Positions 1 to 8,486 are shown, counted from the first letter of the stretch. The stretch is DNA of 64,000 bases from JAICJC01 sp963757605 (GCA_963757605.1 CAVWSF010000003.1:372001-436000), one strand, 5' to 3'. Program-made: numbers and translations. The notes: generated by a model not told the origin, from the sequence alone.

Positions 1-1
1 G

Positions 2-667
2 CCCGACTACCTGCTCCCCGCCCCGACGGACATCCTGGCAGCGCTCCGCGACGATCGCGGCCGGCTGGCGTCCGACGCCGCCCAGACGGCCTGGGAGATG
101 CTCGCCGGCTTCGCCGCCGCGCTCGCGTTCGGGCTCGCATCCGCAGCGGCGCTGCACTTCTCGGCGACGCTGCGGCGGGCCGTCTATCCGCTCCTCGTGG
201 CGTCGCAGAGCGTGCCCGTCGTGGCGATCGCGCCGGTGCTCGTCATCTACCTGGGGTTCGGGCTGGCGCCGAAGGTCGCGATCGTCGCGCTGGTCTGCTT
301 CTTCCCCGTGACCGTGAACGCGCTCGACGGCCTGCGCTCGGTCGACCCGGAGTACCTGCGCGTCATGCGCACGCTGCGCGGCTCGCGGCTCTCGACGTTC
401 CGCCGCGTCGAGCTGCCGTGGGCGCTCCCGCGGGCGTTCTCGGGCGCCCGCGTCGCCGCGTCCTACGCCGCGGTCGCCGCGCTCTTCGCGGAGTACGCCG
501 GCGGCTCCGCGGGGCTGGGAGAGACGATGCAGACGGCGACGGCCCAGCTCGACGCGCCGCTCGTCGGCGCAGCCGTGGTCGTGCTGGCGGCCCTCGCCCT
601 GGCGCTCTTCGCGGCCGTGTCGCTGGTCGAGCGGCTCACCATCCCCTGGGCGCGGAGGGCGGCGTGA
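2..667 (+). CDS. ABC importer permease, SsuC/ThiX type (5' truncated by window edge)
   Basis: Membrane subunit of an ABC importer of the nitrate/sulfonate/thiamine-precursor class. The reading frame is open from base 2, so the N terminus lies outside the window; 221 residues are visible. Several hydrophobic segments alternate with a cytoplasmic loop containing LRGSRLSTFRRVELPWALP, which matches the EAA-type loop that contacts the ATPase. The stop codon overlaps the GTG start of the substrate-binding lipoprotein (GTGA), so the two genes are translationally coupled. The partner suggests a pyrimidine precursor of thiamine as substrate, but other small organic substrates are possible. Confidence 0.88.
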   Translation, partial: PDYLLPAPTDILAALRDDRGRLASDAAQTAWEMLAGFAAALAFGLASAAALHFSATLRRAVYPLLVASQSVPVVAIAPVLVIYLGFGLAPKVAIVALVCFFPVTVNALDGLRSVDPEYLRVMRTLRGSRLSTFRRVELPWALPRAFSGARVAASYAAVAALFAEYAGGSAGLGETMQTATAQLDAPLVGAAVVVLAALALALFAAVSLVERLTIPWARRAA

Positions 668-1629
668 GAGCCCGCGCGCTCGTCGTGCTCGTGGCGCTGG
701 CCGCAGCGGGGTGCGGCGGCGGCTCGTCCTCGTCGGGCACGTCCGCGCCCGAGCACGTGAACCTGGTGCTCGACTGGGTGCCGAACCCCGACCACGTCGG
801 CATCTACTCGGCGATCGATCGCGGCGCGTTCGCCCGCCGCGGGCTCACGGTCGAGCCGCACCCGCCGTCCGGCGTCTCCGACCCGATCACGCTCGTGGCC
901 GCCGGCCGGGCCGACGTCGGCGTGTCGTACGAGCCGGAGCTCTTCTTCGCCCAGGAGCACCACGCACCGGTCGCCGCGGTCGCCACAGTCGTACCGACCG
1001 CGCTCGCGTCGATCATCGCCTCCGGCTCGAGCGGCATCCGCACGCCCGCCGACCTGCGCGGGAAGACCATCGGCGTCGACGGCACCCAGAGCACCGCCGC
1101 GTTCGTCTCCCGGGTGCTCGCGAGCGCCGGCCTCGGGCCGGACGACGTCCACCTGGTCGACGTCAAGTTCGCCCAGGTGCAGGCGCTCTTGAACGACAAG
1201 GTTGACGCGGTCGCAGGCGTCTTCCAGAACATCGAGGGCGTGCTCTTCGCGATGCGCGGCCTGCACCCGGTGGTGTTTCCCTACGACCGTTACGGCGTCC
1301 CGGCCTACGACGAGCTCGTCGTCGTCGCCAACGCCGACCGGCTGCACGACGACGCGGCCTACCGGGCGATGCTGCGCCGGTTCGTAGCCGGCCTCGCCGC
1401 GGGGACGGACTGGGCCAAGGCGCACCCGAGCGCCGCCGTCGCCGTCATGCGCCGGCACTCGGCGGATAACTACAAGGACGTCCTGGCACGCAGCGTGCCG
1501 GCCACCCTGCGCCTGCTCGGCACCCGGCCGCCGCCCGAGGCGGCCTGGGCCCGGTTCGGCGACTGGATGTACCGATCTGGTCTGCTCGACGCGAAGCCGG
1601 ACGCAGCGGCCCTCATCGCCCAGCCGTAG
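664..1629 (+). CDS. ABC transporter substrate-binding lipoprotein, ThiY/NMT1-like
   Basis: Extracellular solute-binding protein of the NMT1/THI5 family, 321 residues, working with the overlapping permease. The GTG start at 664 gives a short basic N terminus, a hydrophobic stretch and a lipobox ending AAAGC (Cys about residue 17), followed by a Gly/Ser linker, so it should be a lipid-anchored surface protein. The early motif LVLDWVPNPDHVGIY resembles the ligand-binding strand of ThiY, which binds formyl-aminopyrimidine for thiamine salvage. The ATPase gene is not seen and probably lies upstream. The substrate is inferred from family resemblance only. Confidence 0.85.
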   Translation: MRARALVVLVALAAAGCGGGSSSSGTSAPEHVNLVLDWVPNPDHVGIYSAIDRGAFARRGLTVEPHPPSGVSDPITLVAAGRADVGVSYEPELFFAQEHHAPVAAVATVVPTALASIIASGSSGIRTPADLRGKTIGVDGTQSTAAFVSRVLASAGLGPDDVHLVDVKFAQVQALLNDKVDAVAGVFQNIEGVLFAMRGLHPVVFPYDRYGVPAYDELVVVANADRLHDDAAYRAMLRRFVAGLAAGTDWAKAHPSAAVAVMRRHSADNYKDVLARSVPATLRLLGTRPPPEAAWARFGDWMYRSGLLDAKPDAAALIAQP

Positions 1630-1635
1630 GCCATC

Positions 1636-1641
1636 TAGACT
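1636..1641 (+). promoter_or_regulatory. -10 box (TAGACT) for leaderless yqgE
   Basis: TAGACT lies 6 bases before the ATG at 1648, so transcription should start at or next to the start codon. No Shine-Dalgarno sequence is present. The same arrangement recurs at many genes in this window. Confidence 0.6.
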
Positions 1642-1647
1642 GCTTCC

Positions 1648-2187
1648 ATGGAGTCCCTCAAGGGCCAGCTCCTGATCGCGGCTCCGCTGCTCGTCGACCC
1701 GAACTTCCACCGCACGGTCGTCCTGATCATGGAGCACACGGACGAGGGGGCACTGGGCGTCGTCCTGAACCGCCCGACGGAGCTCGCGGTGGGCGACGCG
1801 GTGCCCGACCTGGCCGATCTGGCCGACGGCGACCCGATCTTCGCCGGCGGCCCCGTCCAGCCGCAGGCCGTGATCGCGCTCGCCGAGCACACGGGCCCGG
1901 TGGGAGAGGAGGCGGTGGTCGGCCCGATCGCGCCGATCCAGGTCTCGGACGAGATCGACGAGCTCGAAGGCCACGTGGCCCGCGTGCGGGTCTTCGCCGG
2001 CTACGCCGGCTGGAGCGAGGGGCAGCTCGACGACGAGCTGGCCGAGGAGGCCTGGTTCACGGAGCCGGCCCTCCCGGGCGACATCTTCGCCGGCGATCCC
2101 GGCTCGCTGTGGCAGCGGGTGCTCGAGCGCAAGGGCGGCGAGTACACGCTCGTGGCCCGCATGCCCCCCGACCCGTCGCTGAACTAA
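1648..2187 (+). CDS. yqgE: YqgE/AlgH family protein
   Basis: A 179-residue cytoplasmic protein of the YqgE/AlgH (UPF0301, DUF179) family. It begins SLKGQLLIAAPLLVDPNFHR and has the characteristic VVLIMEHTDEGALGVVLNRP and FAGGPV segments, at the usual family length. The biochemical role is unsettled; AlgH is linked to alginate regulation in Pseudomonas, which need not apply here. It sits 18 bases after the importer gene but has its own leaderless-type -10 box, so it is probably a separate transcript. Confidence 0.9.
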   Translation: MESLKGQLLIAAPLLVDPNFHRTVVLIMEHTDEGALGVVLNRPTELAVGDAVPDLADLADGDPIFAGGPVQPQAVIALAEHTGPVGEEAVVGPIAPIQVSDEIDELEGHVARVRVFAGYAGWSEGQLDDELAEEAWFTEPALPGDIFAGDPGSLWQRVLERKGGEYTLVARMPPDPSLN

Positions 2188-2233
2188 GCGTCCGAAACGG
2201 GTCGTCCGTTGGCGGCGGGCGCCGGGCCGCAGC

Positions 2234-2239
2234 TAGGAT
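2234..2239 (+). promoter_or_regulatory. -10 box (TAGGAT) upstream of CHAP-domain gene
   Basis: TAGGAT ends 11 bases before the ATG at 2251, which leaves a leader of only a few bases and no ribosome binding site. It supports ATG 2251 over an in-frame TTG at 2209 that lies upstream of the box. Confidence 0.5.
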
Positions 2240-2250
2240 CCGCCCGTTCC

Positions 2251-3024
2251 ATGGCGACGCTCGCCGACACAGCCGAGCTCCATCTGACGTCTCCGGCCAT
2301 GGACGGCCCGCAGGTGCGAAGGGCACAGCGCGCCCTCCTCCACAACCCGTTCGGGACGTTCGACCCCGGCCCGCTCGACGGCGTCTACGGCGAGCGCACG
2401 GCCGCGGCGGTGCGGCGCGCCAAGTACTGGATGGGGTTCCCGGAGCAGAAGATCGACCAGGTCTGCAGCTCGGACCTCTTGACGCTCCTGGCCGAGGAGG
2501 CCCCGCTCTCGTCCTCGCTCAAGTCCATGCGGACGCGGCGGCTGAAGCGCGCCGAGGACGCCCAGCTCTGGAGCGCCGCCTACGAGGCCGCCGTCTCGTG
2601 CGTCGGCGACCGCGAGGAGCCACCCGGCAGCCACAGGTGCGACTTCACCGAGTGGTACGGCGTGCTCGGCCCCTGGTGCGTGATCTTCGTGGCGTGGTGC
2701 TTCGACCAGGCCGGGTCGGCGGCGTTCGAGCCCGGCCGCCACTACTCGTACGTCCCCCAACTCCTGGGCGACGCCCAGCGCGGCGCGAACCACCTCTCGA
2801 TCACCCGCACGCCCCTGAACGGCGACCTGGCCGTCTTCGATCTGGACGGCGACGGCGTGCCCGACCACATCGGCCTGTTCGACCGCTGGCTCGACGCCGA
2901 CGAGACGCGCTACCAGACCGTCGAGGGCAACGTCTCGCTCGCAGGCGAGCCGAACGGCGGGCGCGTCCTCCAGCGCGAGCGCCACCGTCCCCAGACGTTC
3001 GCCTTCGTCCACGTTCGCGGGTAG
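2251..3024 (+). CDS. Peptidoglycan-binding plus CHAP amidase-like protein
   Basis: A 257-residue protein with two parts. Residues about 15-70 form a PG_binding_1-like repeat (GPQVRRAQRALL ... LDGVYGERTAAAVRRAK). Residues about 135-255 look like a CHAP amidase: the Cys sits in WCVIFVAWCFDQAG and the His in GDLAVFDLDGDGVPDHIGLF, followed by EGNVS. Family members cut amide bonds in cell-wall peptides. No signal peptide is seen from the chosen start, so export is unclear. It is convergent with the EcsC gene, 2 bases apart. Confidence 0.75.
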   Translation: MATLADTAELHLTSPAMDGPQVRRAQRALLHNPFGTFDPGPLDGVYGERTAAAVRRAKYWMGFPEQKIDQVCSSDLLTLLAEEAPLSSSLKSMRTRRLKRAEDAQLWSAAYEAAVSCVGDREEPPGSHRCDFTEWYGVLGPWCVIFVAWCFDQAGSAAFEPGRHYSYVPQLLGDAQRGANHLSITRTPLNGDLAVFDLDGDGVPDHIGLFDRWLDADETRYQTVEGNVSLAGEPNGGRVLQRERHRPQTFAFVHVRG

Positions 3025-3026
3025 CT

Positions 3027-3719
3027 CTACCGCCGGCCCTGAGACACGTGGTGGAAGTAGTCGCGCGCCGCCTTGCCGACGCGGCGGGTCGACCAGAGGT
3101 TGTAGCCCGCCGCCAGCCCGACGCCGAGCACCGGCACCTCGCGTCCCAGGATCACGTAGGCGCGCCGGCGGGCCAGCTTGCCGGCCACCTGCGCAGCCAG
3201 CCGCCGCGAGATCCGCCTCGCAAGCAGCGCCCCGGCCGCGCCGGAGAGCTCGCCGTCGACGTGCGCCGTCCCCATCACCCGGATGGAGCCGTTGCGGTGC
3301 AGGTCGACGACGCCAACCTCCACCCCCATCGCCATGAGGACGTCGAGCCGGCGCCCCTCGACGTCGTGCAGGGGCCGACCGTACAGGTGGGCGAGGAGCA
3401 GCACGAGCTCCGTCTGGGCGACGGTAAGGAGCGACGCGTCGCCCAGCGCGGCGCCGATCTCGACCATGCTCCCCGCCCCCGGGAGCACCGCAGGCAGGGC
3501 GGTCACGGCCCCCGTCCCGGCGACCCGGCGGCCGCTTCGGGCGACGGCGATCCGGGCCAGCTCCGCGGGCGAGCGGCCGGGATGCTCAGCGCGCAGCCGC
3601 TCGGCCGCGCGGACGACGGCCGGCCCGCGCCGCTCGACGACCGTCGCGATCGCGCGCTCGGTCGCGCCGGCGAGCCGCTCGGACAGCCTGTCGATCGCCA
3701 GATTGGAGGCGAATCGCAT
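3027..3719 (-). CDS. EcsC family protein
   Basis: A 230-residue protein of the EcsC family. The C-terminal segment PVLGVGLAAGYNLWSTRRVG followed by ARDYF matches the conserved end of the family. A central hydrophobic region (TGAVTALPAVLPGAGSMVE, then LLTVAQTELVLLLAHLYG) suggests membrane association. EcsC was named from a Bacillus ABC-transporter locus and its role is poorly defined. The ATG is preceded at 7 bases by TAGGAT, so the mRNA is probably leaderless. Confidence 0.75.
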   Translation of the reverse strand: MRFASNLAIDRLSERLAGATERAIATVVERRGPAVVRAAERLRAEHPGRSPAELARIAVARSGRRVAGTGAVTALPAVLPGAGSMVEIGAALGDASLLTVAQTELVLLLAHLYGRPLHDVEGRRLDVLMAMGVEVGVVDLHRNGSIRVMGTAHVDGELSGAAGALLARRISRRLAAQVAGKLARRRAYVILGREVPVLGVGLAAGYNLWSTRRVGKAARDYFHHVSQGRR

Positions 3720-3726
3720 CGCACGG

Positions 3727-3732
3727 ATCCTA
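3727..3732 (-). promoter_or_regulatory. -10 box (TAGGAT) for leaderless ecsC-like gene
   Basis: On the minus strand TAGGAT is followed by 7 bases and then the ATG at 3719. It lies back to back with the plus-strand box at 3748-3753, so two divergent genes share about 50 bases. Confidence 0.55.
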
Positions 3733-3747
3733 GGGACCGGGTGCGGG

Positions 3748-3753
3748 TACGCT
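3748..3753 (+). promoter_or_regulatory. -10 box (TACGCT) for metallophosphatase gene
   Basis: TACGCT lies 19 bases before the ATG at 3773, giving a leader of roughly a dozen bases without an evident Shine-Dalgarno sequence. An ATG at 3764 runs into a stop after three codons, so it is not the gene start. Confidence 0.4.
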
Positions 3754-3772
3754 CACGGTTCGGGATGCGACG

Positions 3773-4861
3773 ATGACGGATCACGCGCTCACGCCGCGGG
3801 AGCGCCGCCTGCGCCGCGGCCTGGTCGCGCTGGCGATGGCGTGCGCGGTGCTCGTGCTCGTCGTCATCGCCGTCCTGGTCTACTGGCGCCTTTACCTGCT
3901 CGGCCCGTCCGGCGACCCGTTCACCCGCGGGCCCTTCGTCATCCGGCTCGACACGACCGGCGCGGCGCTGACGTGGTCGATCGAGGGGAACGGCAAGGTC
4001 GAGCTGACGGCGGCCGGCCCGGAGGGGACGGTCACCGCGACCGGGGGCCGCTTCACGGGCCTGCGGCCGGGGACGCGCTACCTGTGGACGGCGTCGGTCG
4101 GCGGCATCGGCCGGGCGTCGGGCTCGTTCCGGACGGCGCCGCTCGACCTGCGCGACGGCGTCCGGTTCGCCGTCATCGGCGACTACGGCTCGGGCAACGA
4201 CCACGAGTGGGCCGTGGGCCGGACGCTCGCCGCGGCGCACCCGGACTTCGTAACGACCGCCGGCGACAACAGCTACCTCGTCGGCGCCCCGCAGGTGCTC
4301 GACCGCAACATCTTCGAGCCCCTGCACGACGTGATGCTGAACGCGCCGCTGTGGGCCACCGAGGGCGAGCACGACCTGATCTACTCGGGCGGGGCGGCCG
4401 TGACGTCGGCGCTTCATCTGCCCGGCCCGCGCGGCCGCTACGTCGTGCGTTACGGCCCCGTCCAGCTCGTGCTGCTCGGCCTCGAGGCGGGCGCGCCCGA
4501 GCTCGACTTCGCCCGGCGGGCGCTCGCCGAGCCGGGGGCGCTCGTGCGGTTTGTCGTCGTCCACCGGCCGATCCAGCCCGAGAACCCGATCCTGCCGGTT
4601 CTGCGGCGGGCGGGCGTGGCGGCGATCATGGCCGGCCACCTGCACCGCTACGAGCGGCGAATGGTCGGCGGCCTGCCCGAGTTCACGGTCGGGACGAGCG
4701 GCGAGGGTCCCGGTGCGGCCGAGTTCACGAAAGCCACGCCCGGTGCGGCCATCTCGCTCCTCGACTACGGCTCGCTCCTCGTCGACGTGTCGAGCGCGAG
4801 CATCGCCTACACGTTCGTGGACGAGCGCGGCCGCGTGCTCGACCGGTGGTCGGAGCCGTGA
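3773..4861 (+). CDS. Membrane-anchored metallophosphoesterase, purple acid phosphatase-like
   Basis: A 362-residue protein with one N-terminal membrane helix (about residues 16-40, LVALAMACAVLVLVVIAVLV), a fibronectin-like beta domain (about 50-125) and a calcineurin-type phosphoesterase domain. Metal-ligand motifs appear in order: GDYGSGND, TTAGDNSY, GEHD (for the usual GNHE), VVHRP and GHLHRYER. This layout matches purple acid phosphatases with an N-terminal Fn3-like domain, acting outside the membrane on phosphate esters. The stop overlaps the GTG of the next gene (GTGA). Confidence 0.8.
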   Translation: MTDHALTPRERRLRRGLVALAMACAVLVLVVIAVLVYWRLYLLGPSGDPFTRGPFVIRLDTTGAALTWSIEGNGKVELTAAGPEGTVTATGGRFTGLRPGTRYLWTASVGGIGRASGSFRTAPLDLRDGVRFAVIGDYGSGNDHEWAVGRTLAAAHPDFVTTAGDNSYLVGAPQVLDRNIFEPLHDVMLNAPLWATEGEHDLIYSGGAAVTSALHLPGPRGRYVVRYGPVQLVLLGLEAGAPELDFARRALAEPGALVRFVVVHRPIQPENPILPVLRRAGVAAIMAGHLHRYERRMVGGLPEFTVGTSGEGPGAAEFTKATPGAAISLLDYGSLLVDVSSASIAYTFVDERGRVLDRWSEP

Positions 4862-5196
4862 GGTGGCCCAGGAACGCCCTCGGCTCGCTCGGCGCCGCCG
4901 CCACGGCCGCCGCGCTCGCCGTCCAGCCGCCGCAGGTGTTCGCGTTCACGGGCATCGCCGGGATCGCCGCGTTCGTGCTCGCGGCCGGCTGCCTGGCGGC
5001 GGACATGGTGCCCTACCGGCCCGTGCATGCCCTCGCGGCGGCGCTCTCGCTGGCCGACGCCGTGCTCCTGGCCGTCGGCGGGCGGGCGCTCGGGATCCCC
5101 GTGCTCGTGCCCGCCGTCCTCCTGCTCCTCCTGCAATTGGCACCCGCAGGCGCCAAGTGGCTCACGCGCGGCCCTCGACCTGGTTTCGGATCGTGA
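4858..5196 (+). CDS. Small hydrophobic membrane protein, unknown function
   Basis: A 112-residue protein starting at a GTG that overlaps the phosphatase stop. It has about three to four membrane segments (AATAAALAV region, FTGIAGIAAFVLAAGCLAA, ALAAALSLADAVLLAVGG, VLVPAVLLLLLQLA). No family is recognised. Translational coupling suggests it works with the membrane phosphatase. Its last 35 bases overlap the end of the convergent SRPBCC gene. Confidence 0.6.
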   Translation: MRWPRNALGSLGAAATAAALAVQPPQVFAFTGIAGIAAFVLAAGCLAADMVPYRPVHALAAALSLADAVLLAVGGRALGIPVLVPAVLLLLLQLAPAGAKWLTRGPRPGFGS

Positions 5197-5995
5197 CGAG
5201 GAAGCCCGCCCAGCCGCACTCGTAGTCGGCAACATCGCGGTCGCCCAAGCCCGTGTGCATGATCGTGAGCCGCGTTCGCCCTCCGGAGCCCTCGAGCTCC
5301 CAGGTGACGACGGTCTCGGGCTCGGGCGGGTACGCCCACGTGTAGGCCAGACGGCGGGGCGCGTCGAGGTCGAGGATCTCGACCGGCCCGCCGCCCTCCC
5401 AGCCGAAGCTGTAGCGGCCGCCGACCGCCGGCTCGACCTCGGCCTGGGCGCCGCACCACTCGCTCACCCGCGCAGGATCGACCAACGTCTCGAACACGGC
5501 CTCGGGCGGCGCCTCGATGGTGACCTCGGCGCAGGCGTCGCCGACCGGCCGGCGGGAGAAGTCGACGCGCACGGGTGCCTCACCCCGCTCGCACCACCGG
5601 CGGAGGTTCTCGAGCGTCACCTTCCAGACGTCGTCGATCGAGGCGGCGCCCTCGGCGCGCTGCGGGACGCCGGCCTGGGTCACCTCGACCCGCGTCCCCG
5701 CACCCGCGGGCTCGAGCGCGATCGCGACCTCGGTGTCGGCGCCGCGGACGTGCCAGCCGAAGCGCAGGAGCCGGCCGGGCTCGTGCTCGAGGAGCGGATG
5801 CCGGCCGGCGTCGCGGTCCGGCGCCTCGAAGACGTGCGGGCCCCAGAAGTCGTAGCGGCCGGCGGCGAGGTCGACGGCGGCCGAGTCGGCCAGCCAGCGG
5901 TCGAGGTCGTCCGTGAGCGCGCGGTGGACGCGCTCCGGCGGCGCGCCGATCTCGACTCCGGCGCGGATGATCTGAAGGTCGGCGGTCTATGTCAT
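5162..5995 (-). pseudogene. SRPBCC/AHSA1-type gene with an in-frame TAG at codon 3
   Basis: The frame encodes an otherwise intact protein of about 277 codons with two tandem SRPBCC (Aha1-like) halves. The second half shows EAPPEAVFETLVDPARVSEW and a typical TRLTIMHTGL strand. The ATG at 5995 overlaps the stop of the ArsR gene (ATGA), as usual for ArsR-SRPBCC pairs, but codon 3 (5989-5987) is TAG where CAG would restore the frame. The next standard start in frame is a GTG at 5683, which would remove the first half. It is either a fresh nonsense mutation, a sequence error, or initiation at a non-standard codon. Confidence 0.7.
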
Positions 5996-6561
5996 CGGGT
6001 GGCTCCTTCCGGAGGTGGAACGGGGTAGCAGGCGGCGCGCAGGCGGTAGGTGGCCCTGGCGCCGCCGGGGGCTGCGCCGTAGCGCTCCGCGAGCGCGGTC
6101 AGGGCCGCCTGGGCCTCGGCCAGGAACTCCGCGCGCCGGTCGGCTGGCAGGTCGATCTCGGCCGTCATGCCGAACGTGGCCTCGGCCTCGGCGAGGCTGC
6201 CCAGGTCGGCCTGGAGCTCTTCGGCGAGGCCGAAGAGGTACTCGTGGCTTCGAGACTCGCGGCTCGCGCGGGCGCCGCCGAGGCGGCCGACGAGGCCTGC
6301 GGACAGCCAGTATGAGCGCGCCGCCGCCTGGTAGACGCCCTCGACGACGGCGCGCACGCGTCGCTCGGCGACGCGCTCGACGAGCCCCGCCTTCTCGAGC
6401 ACCTTCACGTGGTAGTGGACGCGGGGCGTGGTGAGGCCCAGCGCTGCGGCCACCTGCGGGCACGACCGCGGCTCCTCGAGCTGGCGCAGCACGTCGAGCC
6501 GCGCGGGCTGGAGGAGGGCATTCGCCTGGTCGATCCGGTCGAGGAGGAGGGTGTCTTGCAT
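5992..6561 (-). CDS. ArsR-family winged-helix regulator
   Basis: A 189-residue transcription regulator. The N-terminal 80 residues form an ArsR-like winged helix (LLQPARLDVLRQLEEP, SCPQVAAALGLTTPRVHYHV, KVLEKAGLVERV), followed by a helical region of unknown role. It has no metal-sensing Cys pair of the classic kind. It is the first gene of a two-gene operon with the SRPBCC gene, and two palindromes directly upstream (6563-6598) are likely its own operators. Such pairs usually respond to small organic ligands; the ligand is unknown. Confidence 0.85.
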   Translation of the reverse strand: MQDTLLLDRIDQANALLQPARLDVLRQLEEPRSCPQVAAALGLTTPRVHYHVKVLEKAGLVERVAERRVRAVVEGVYQAAARSYWLSAGLVGRLGGARASRESRSHEYLFGLAEELQADLGSLAEAEATFGMTAEIDLPADRRAEFLAEAQAALTALAERYGAAPGGARATYRLRAACYPVPPPEGATR

Positions 6562-6562
6562 C

Positions 6563-6598
6563 GTTCAACTCTCGTTGAACATTCAACCGCGTTTGAAC
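6563..6598 (-). promoter_or_regulatory. Double palindromic operator upstream of arsR-like gene
   Basis: Two copies of TTCAA-N6-TTGAA (6564-6579 and 6582-6597) lie 18 base pairs apart, immediately before the ATG at 6561. The first copy is a perfect 7+7 palindrome (GTTCAAC-N4-GTTGAAC). Position next to the regulator start fits autorepression. Confidence 0.7.
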
Positions 6599-6639
6599 GT
6601 ATCTGTCAACCGGCTCGCGCCCCGGCGACCGGCGCGGGA

Positions 6640-7641
6640 TCAGTCCGACTCGGCGGCCGGCACGGCCGAGAGCGTGCCGCGGAGGCGCGCGTTCGCGACG
6701 AGCTGCCAGGCGGCGTGCACGTGGCGGCCGGTGCCGTCGGCCATTCGGCAGTCGGCGTCGAAGCCGAAGCTCCGCACGGCGCTCACGGTGCCGGTGCAGA
6801 CGTCGCCGCTCGGCAGGAGCTCGAGCTGGAAGCTCGTCGACTCGGACCGCGAGGCGCCGACGAGGAGATCGGCCCGGACGAGCGCGTTCTGCAACCCGGT
6901 CGCCGTGCCGCTCATCGAGACGATGGCCCGCGACGCCGTGCCCTGCTGGAGGATCCGGCCGCTCAGGCGATCGGTGAACCGCTGCGCGTTCCACGGCCGG
7001 CTGTGGACGCGGAACGGGCCTACCGCGAGCAGGCCGACGGCAGCGGCCGCACAGACGGCGGCACCCGCGAGCGAGGCCGGCCGCAGAGCGGCCGCGATCC
7101 CGTGCCGTTCCCCGATCCGCCAGCTGACGCTCGCCGCAACGACCGCCGCCGACACGGCGAACATCGCGATCATCCAGGGCGCCCCGCGGTCGGTGCCGCT
7201 GCCGAGGCCGTGCAGGGTCGCGGCGATCCACACTGCGAAGTTCGCATAGTGCGCAGCGCGCCACCACCGGCGCGGGATGCGGTCGCGGTAGCGATTCGTG
7301 ATCGCGAGCGCGAGCAGGAGCTCGGCGGCAACGATCCCGAGCGCTGTCCACACCGGCCGGTAGTTCGACGTCAGCGGGATCGCGAGCTGCGAGAGCGAGA
7401 ACGGCAGGAAGGAGTCGATCGCGATCGTCGCGATGTGGAGCGCGATGAAGGTTCCGACGAGCAAGCCGCCCGCCCGGTGCACGTCCTCGACCGCGAACAT
7501 CGGCCACCGCCGCCAGCGGCGCCCGGGCGCCCGCCCGGCCATCGCCACGCCCAGGGTCACGACCGCCGTCAGAAGGAGGTACGCGGCAATGCCGGCCGCC
7601 CGGGCCGCATACCAGTCGACCGGGCTCGAGGTCAGATGCAC
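6640..7641 (-). CDS. Ferric reductase-like transmembrane protein
   Basis: A 333-residue membrane protein with about six hydrophobic segments. Histidines placed in pairs (DVHRAGGLL, FIALHIATIAID; AAHYANFAVWIAATLHG) fit a b-type heme bundle of the ferric reductase/YedZ family. It lacks an attached FAD/NAD domain; the C-terminal 110 residues form a soluble domain of unknown type with two Cys. The GTG start lies inside the end of apbE (10-base overlap), so it is made with the flavin transferase. It probably moves electrons across the membrane, possibly to a flavin-bearing partner. Confidence 0.75.
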   Translation of the reverse strand: MHLTSSPVDWYAARAAGIAAYLLLTAVVTLGVAMAGRAPGRRWRRWPMFAVEDVHRAGGLLVGTFIALHIATIAIDSFLPFSLSQLAIPLTSNYRPVWTALGIVAAELLLALAITNRYRDRIPRRWWRAAHYANFAVWIAATLHGLGSGTDRGAPWMIAMFAVSAAVVAASVSWRIGERHGIAAALRPASLAGAAVCAAAAVGLLAVGPFRVHSRPWNAQRFTDRLSGRILQQGTASRAIVSMSGTATGLQNALVRADLLVGASRSESTSFQLELLPSGDVCTGTVSAVRSFGFDADCRMADGTGRHVHAAWQLVANARLRGTLSAVPAAESD

Positions 7642-8486
7642 GTTCGCTCTCCGGCCATCGCGGTCCACGCCCGGTTCATGACGATCGTCCCGTCGGGTGC
7701 GGCGAACCGCCCCGGGATCCCGCGCCGGTCGAGCCAACCGGGGCCGTCGTCACCGGCGAGGAAGGCCGCGCGGGCGGCCACGTCCGCGGCCACACAGGTC
7801 ACGCCCGACGCCGTGACGGCGTCCCAGGGCGAGGCCGCCGGCCGGCCGGTCGCCGGGTCGATCAGATGGTGATGCGTCGTGCCCGCACGCCGCCACCGGC
7901 GCTTCGTCGTCCCGCTCGTGGCGATCCCGCCGCGCACGACCGTCACGGCGCCGCCGCCCGGGAGGGTGACCGCCACCGGGCCGCACACCGCGAGGTCGCC
8001 GCCGGCCGAAACGAATCCGTCGCCGTCCAGAAGGGCCGCCGCGGCGTCCACGGTCGCCGACTTGACGATGCCGTTCAGGTCGAGCGCGCACCGCGCCGGC
8101 ATCCGCAGCACGCGGCCCGCGAGCTGGACGCTCCGCCAGCCCGGGGCGGGCACGGGCGGGCCGGCCGGCGTCGGATCGTCGCCGAGCACGGCGAAGTCGC
8201 AGGTGTAGCCCAGCGCTGCGAGCGCGCGGCCGACAGTCGGATCGACCAGGCCGTCCGTCTCGGCGGCGAGCGCCAGCGCGCGGTCGAGCATCTCCGCGAA
8301 GGCGGGCGAGACGACGGTCGGGCGCCCCGCGGCCGCGTTCACGGCGGTCAGCTCGCTGTCGGGCCGGAAGCGGCTGAAGACCCGTTCCCGGTCGGCGAAG
8401 AGCCGCGCGATCGCCTCGCCCGTCCGCCGCCCGGCCCCGGCGACGACGATCTCGCAGCCCATCGCGCGGAATGTCCGGGTGCTCAC
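7632..8486 (-). CDS. apbE: FAD:protein FMN transferase ApbE
   Basis: A 284-residue ApbE-family enzyme, which attaches FMN from FAD to Thr/Ser of target proteins using Mg2+. Seen are FRAMGCEIVV at the start, DRERVFSRFRPDSELTAVN, the LDLNGIVKSATVDAAAALL segment, GGDLAVCGP and the HHHLIDPATGRPA motif near the C terminus. The start is a GTG overlapping the stop of the upstream small membrane protein (GTGA). No FMN-binding domain target is encoded next to it, so its substrate may be the small protein upstream or lie elsewhere. Confidence 0.88.
   Translation of the reverse strand: MSTRTFRAMGCEIVVAGAGRRTGEAIARLFADRERVFSRFRPDSELTAVNAAAGRPTVVSPAFAEMLDRALALAAETDGLVDPTVGRALAALGYTCDFAVLGDDPTPAGPPVPAPGWRSVQLAGRVLRMPARCALDLNGIVKSATVDAAAALLDGDGFVSAGGDLAVCGPVAVTLPGGGAVTVVRGGIATSGTTKRRWRRAGTTHHHLIDPATGRPAASPWDAVTASGVTCVAADVAARAAFLAGDDGPGWLDRRGIPGRFAAPDGTIVMNRAWTAMAGERTCI

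Noticed and set aside
1..110. TPP riboswitch controlling the thiamine-type importer
   Set aside because: The window begins inside the permease gene; no leader is visible, so nothing can be said.
5987..5989. TAG read as an amino acid (genetic code change)
   Set aside because: TAG is used as the terminal stop of yqgE-era neighbours and of rplO, rplE, rpsC and rpoC, where readthrough would destroy overlapping genes.
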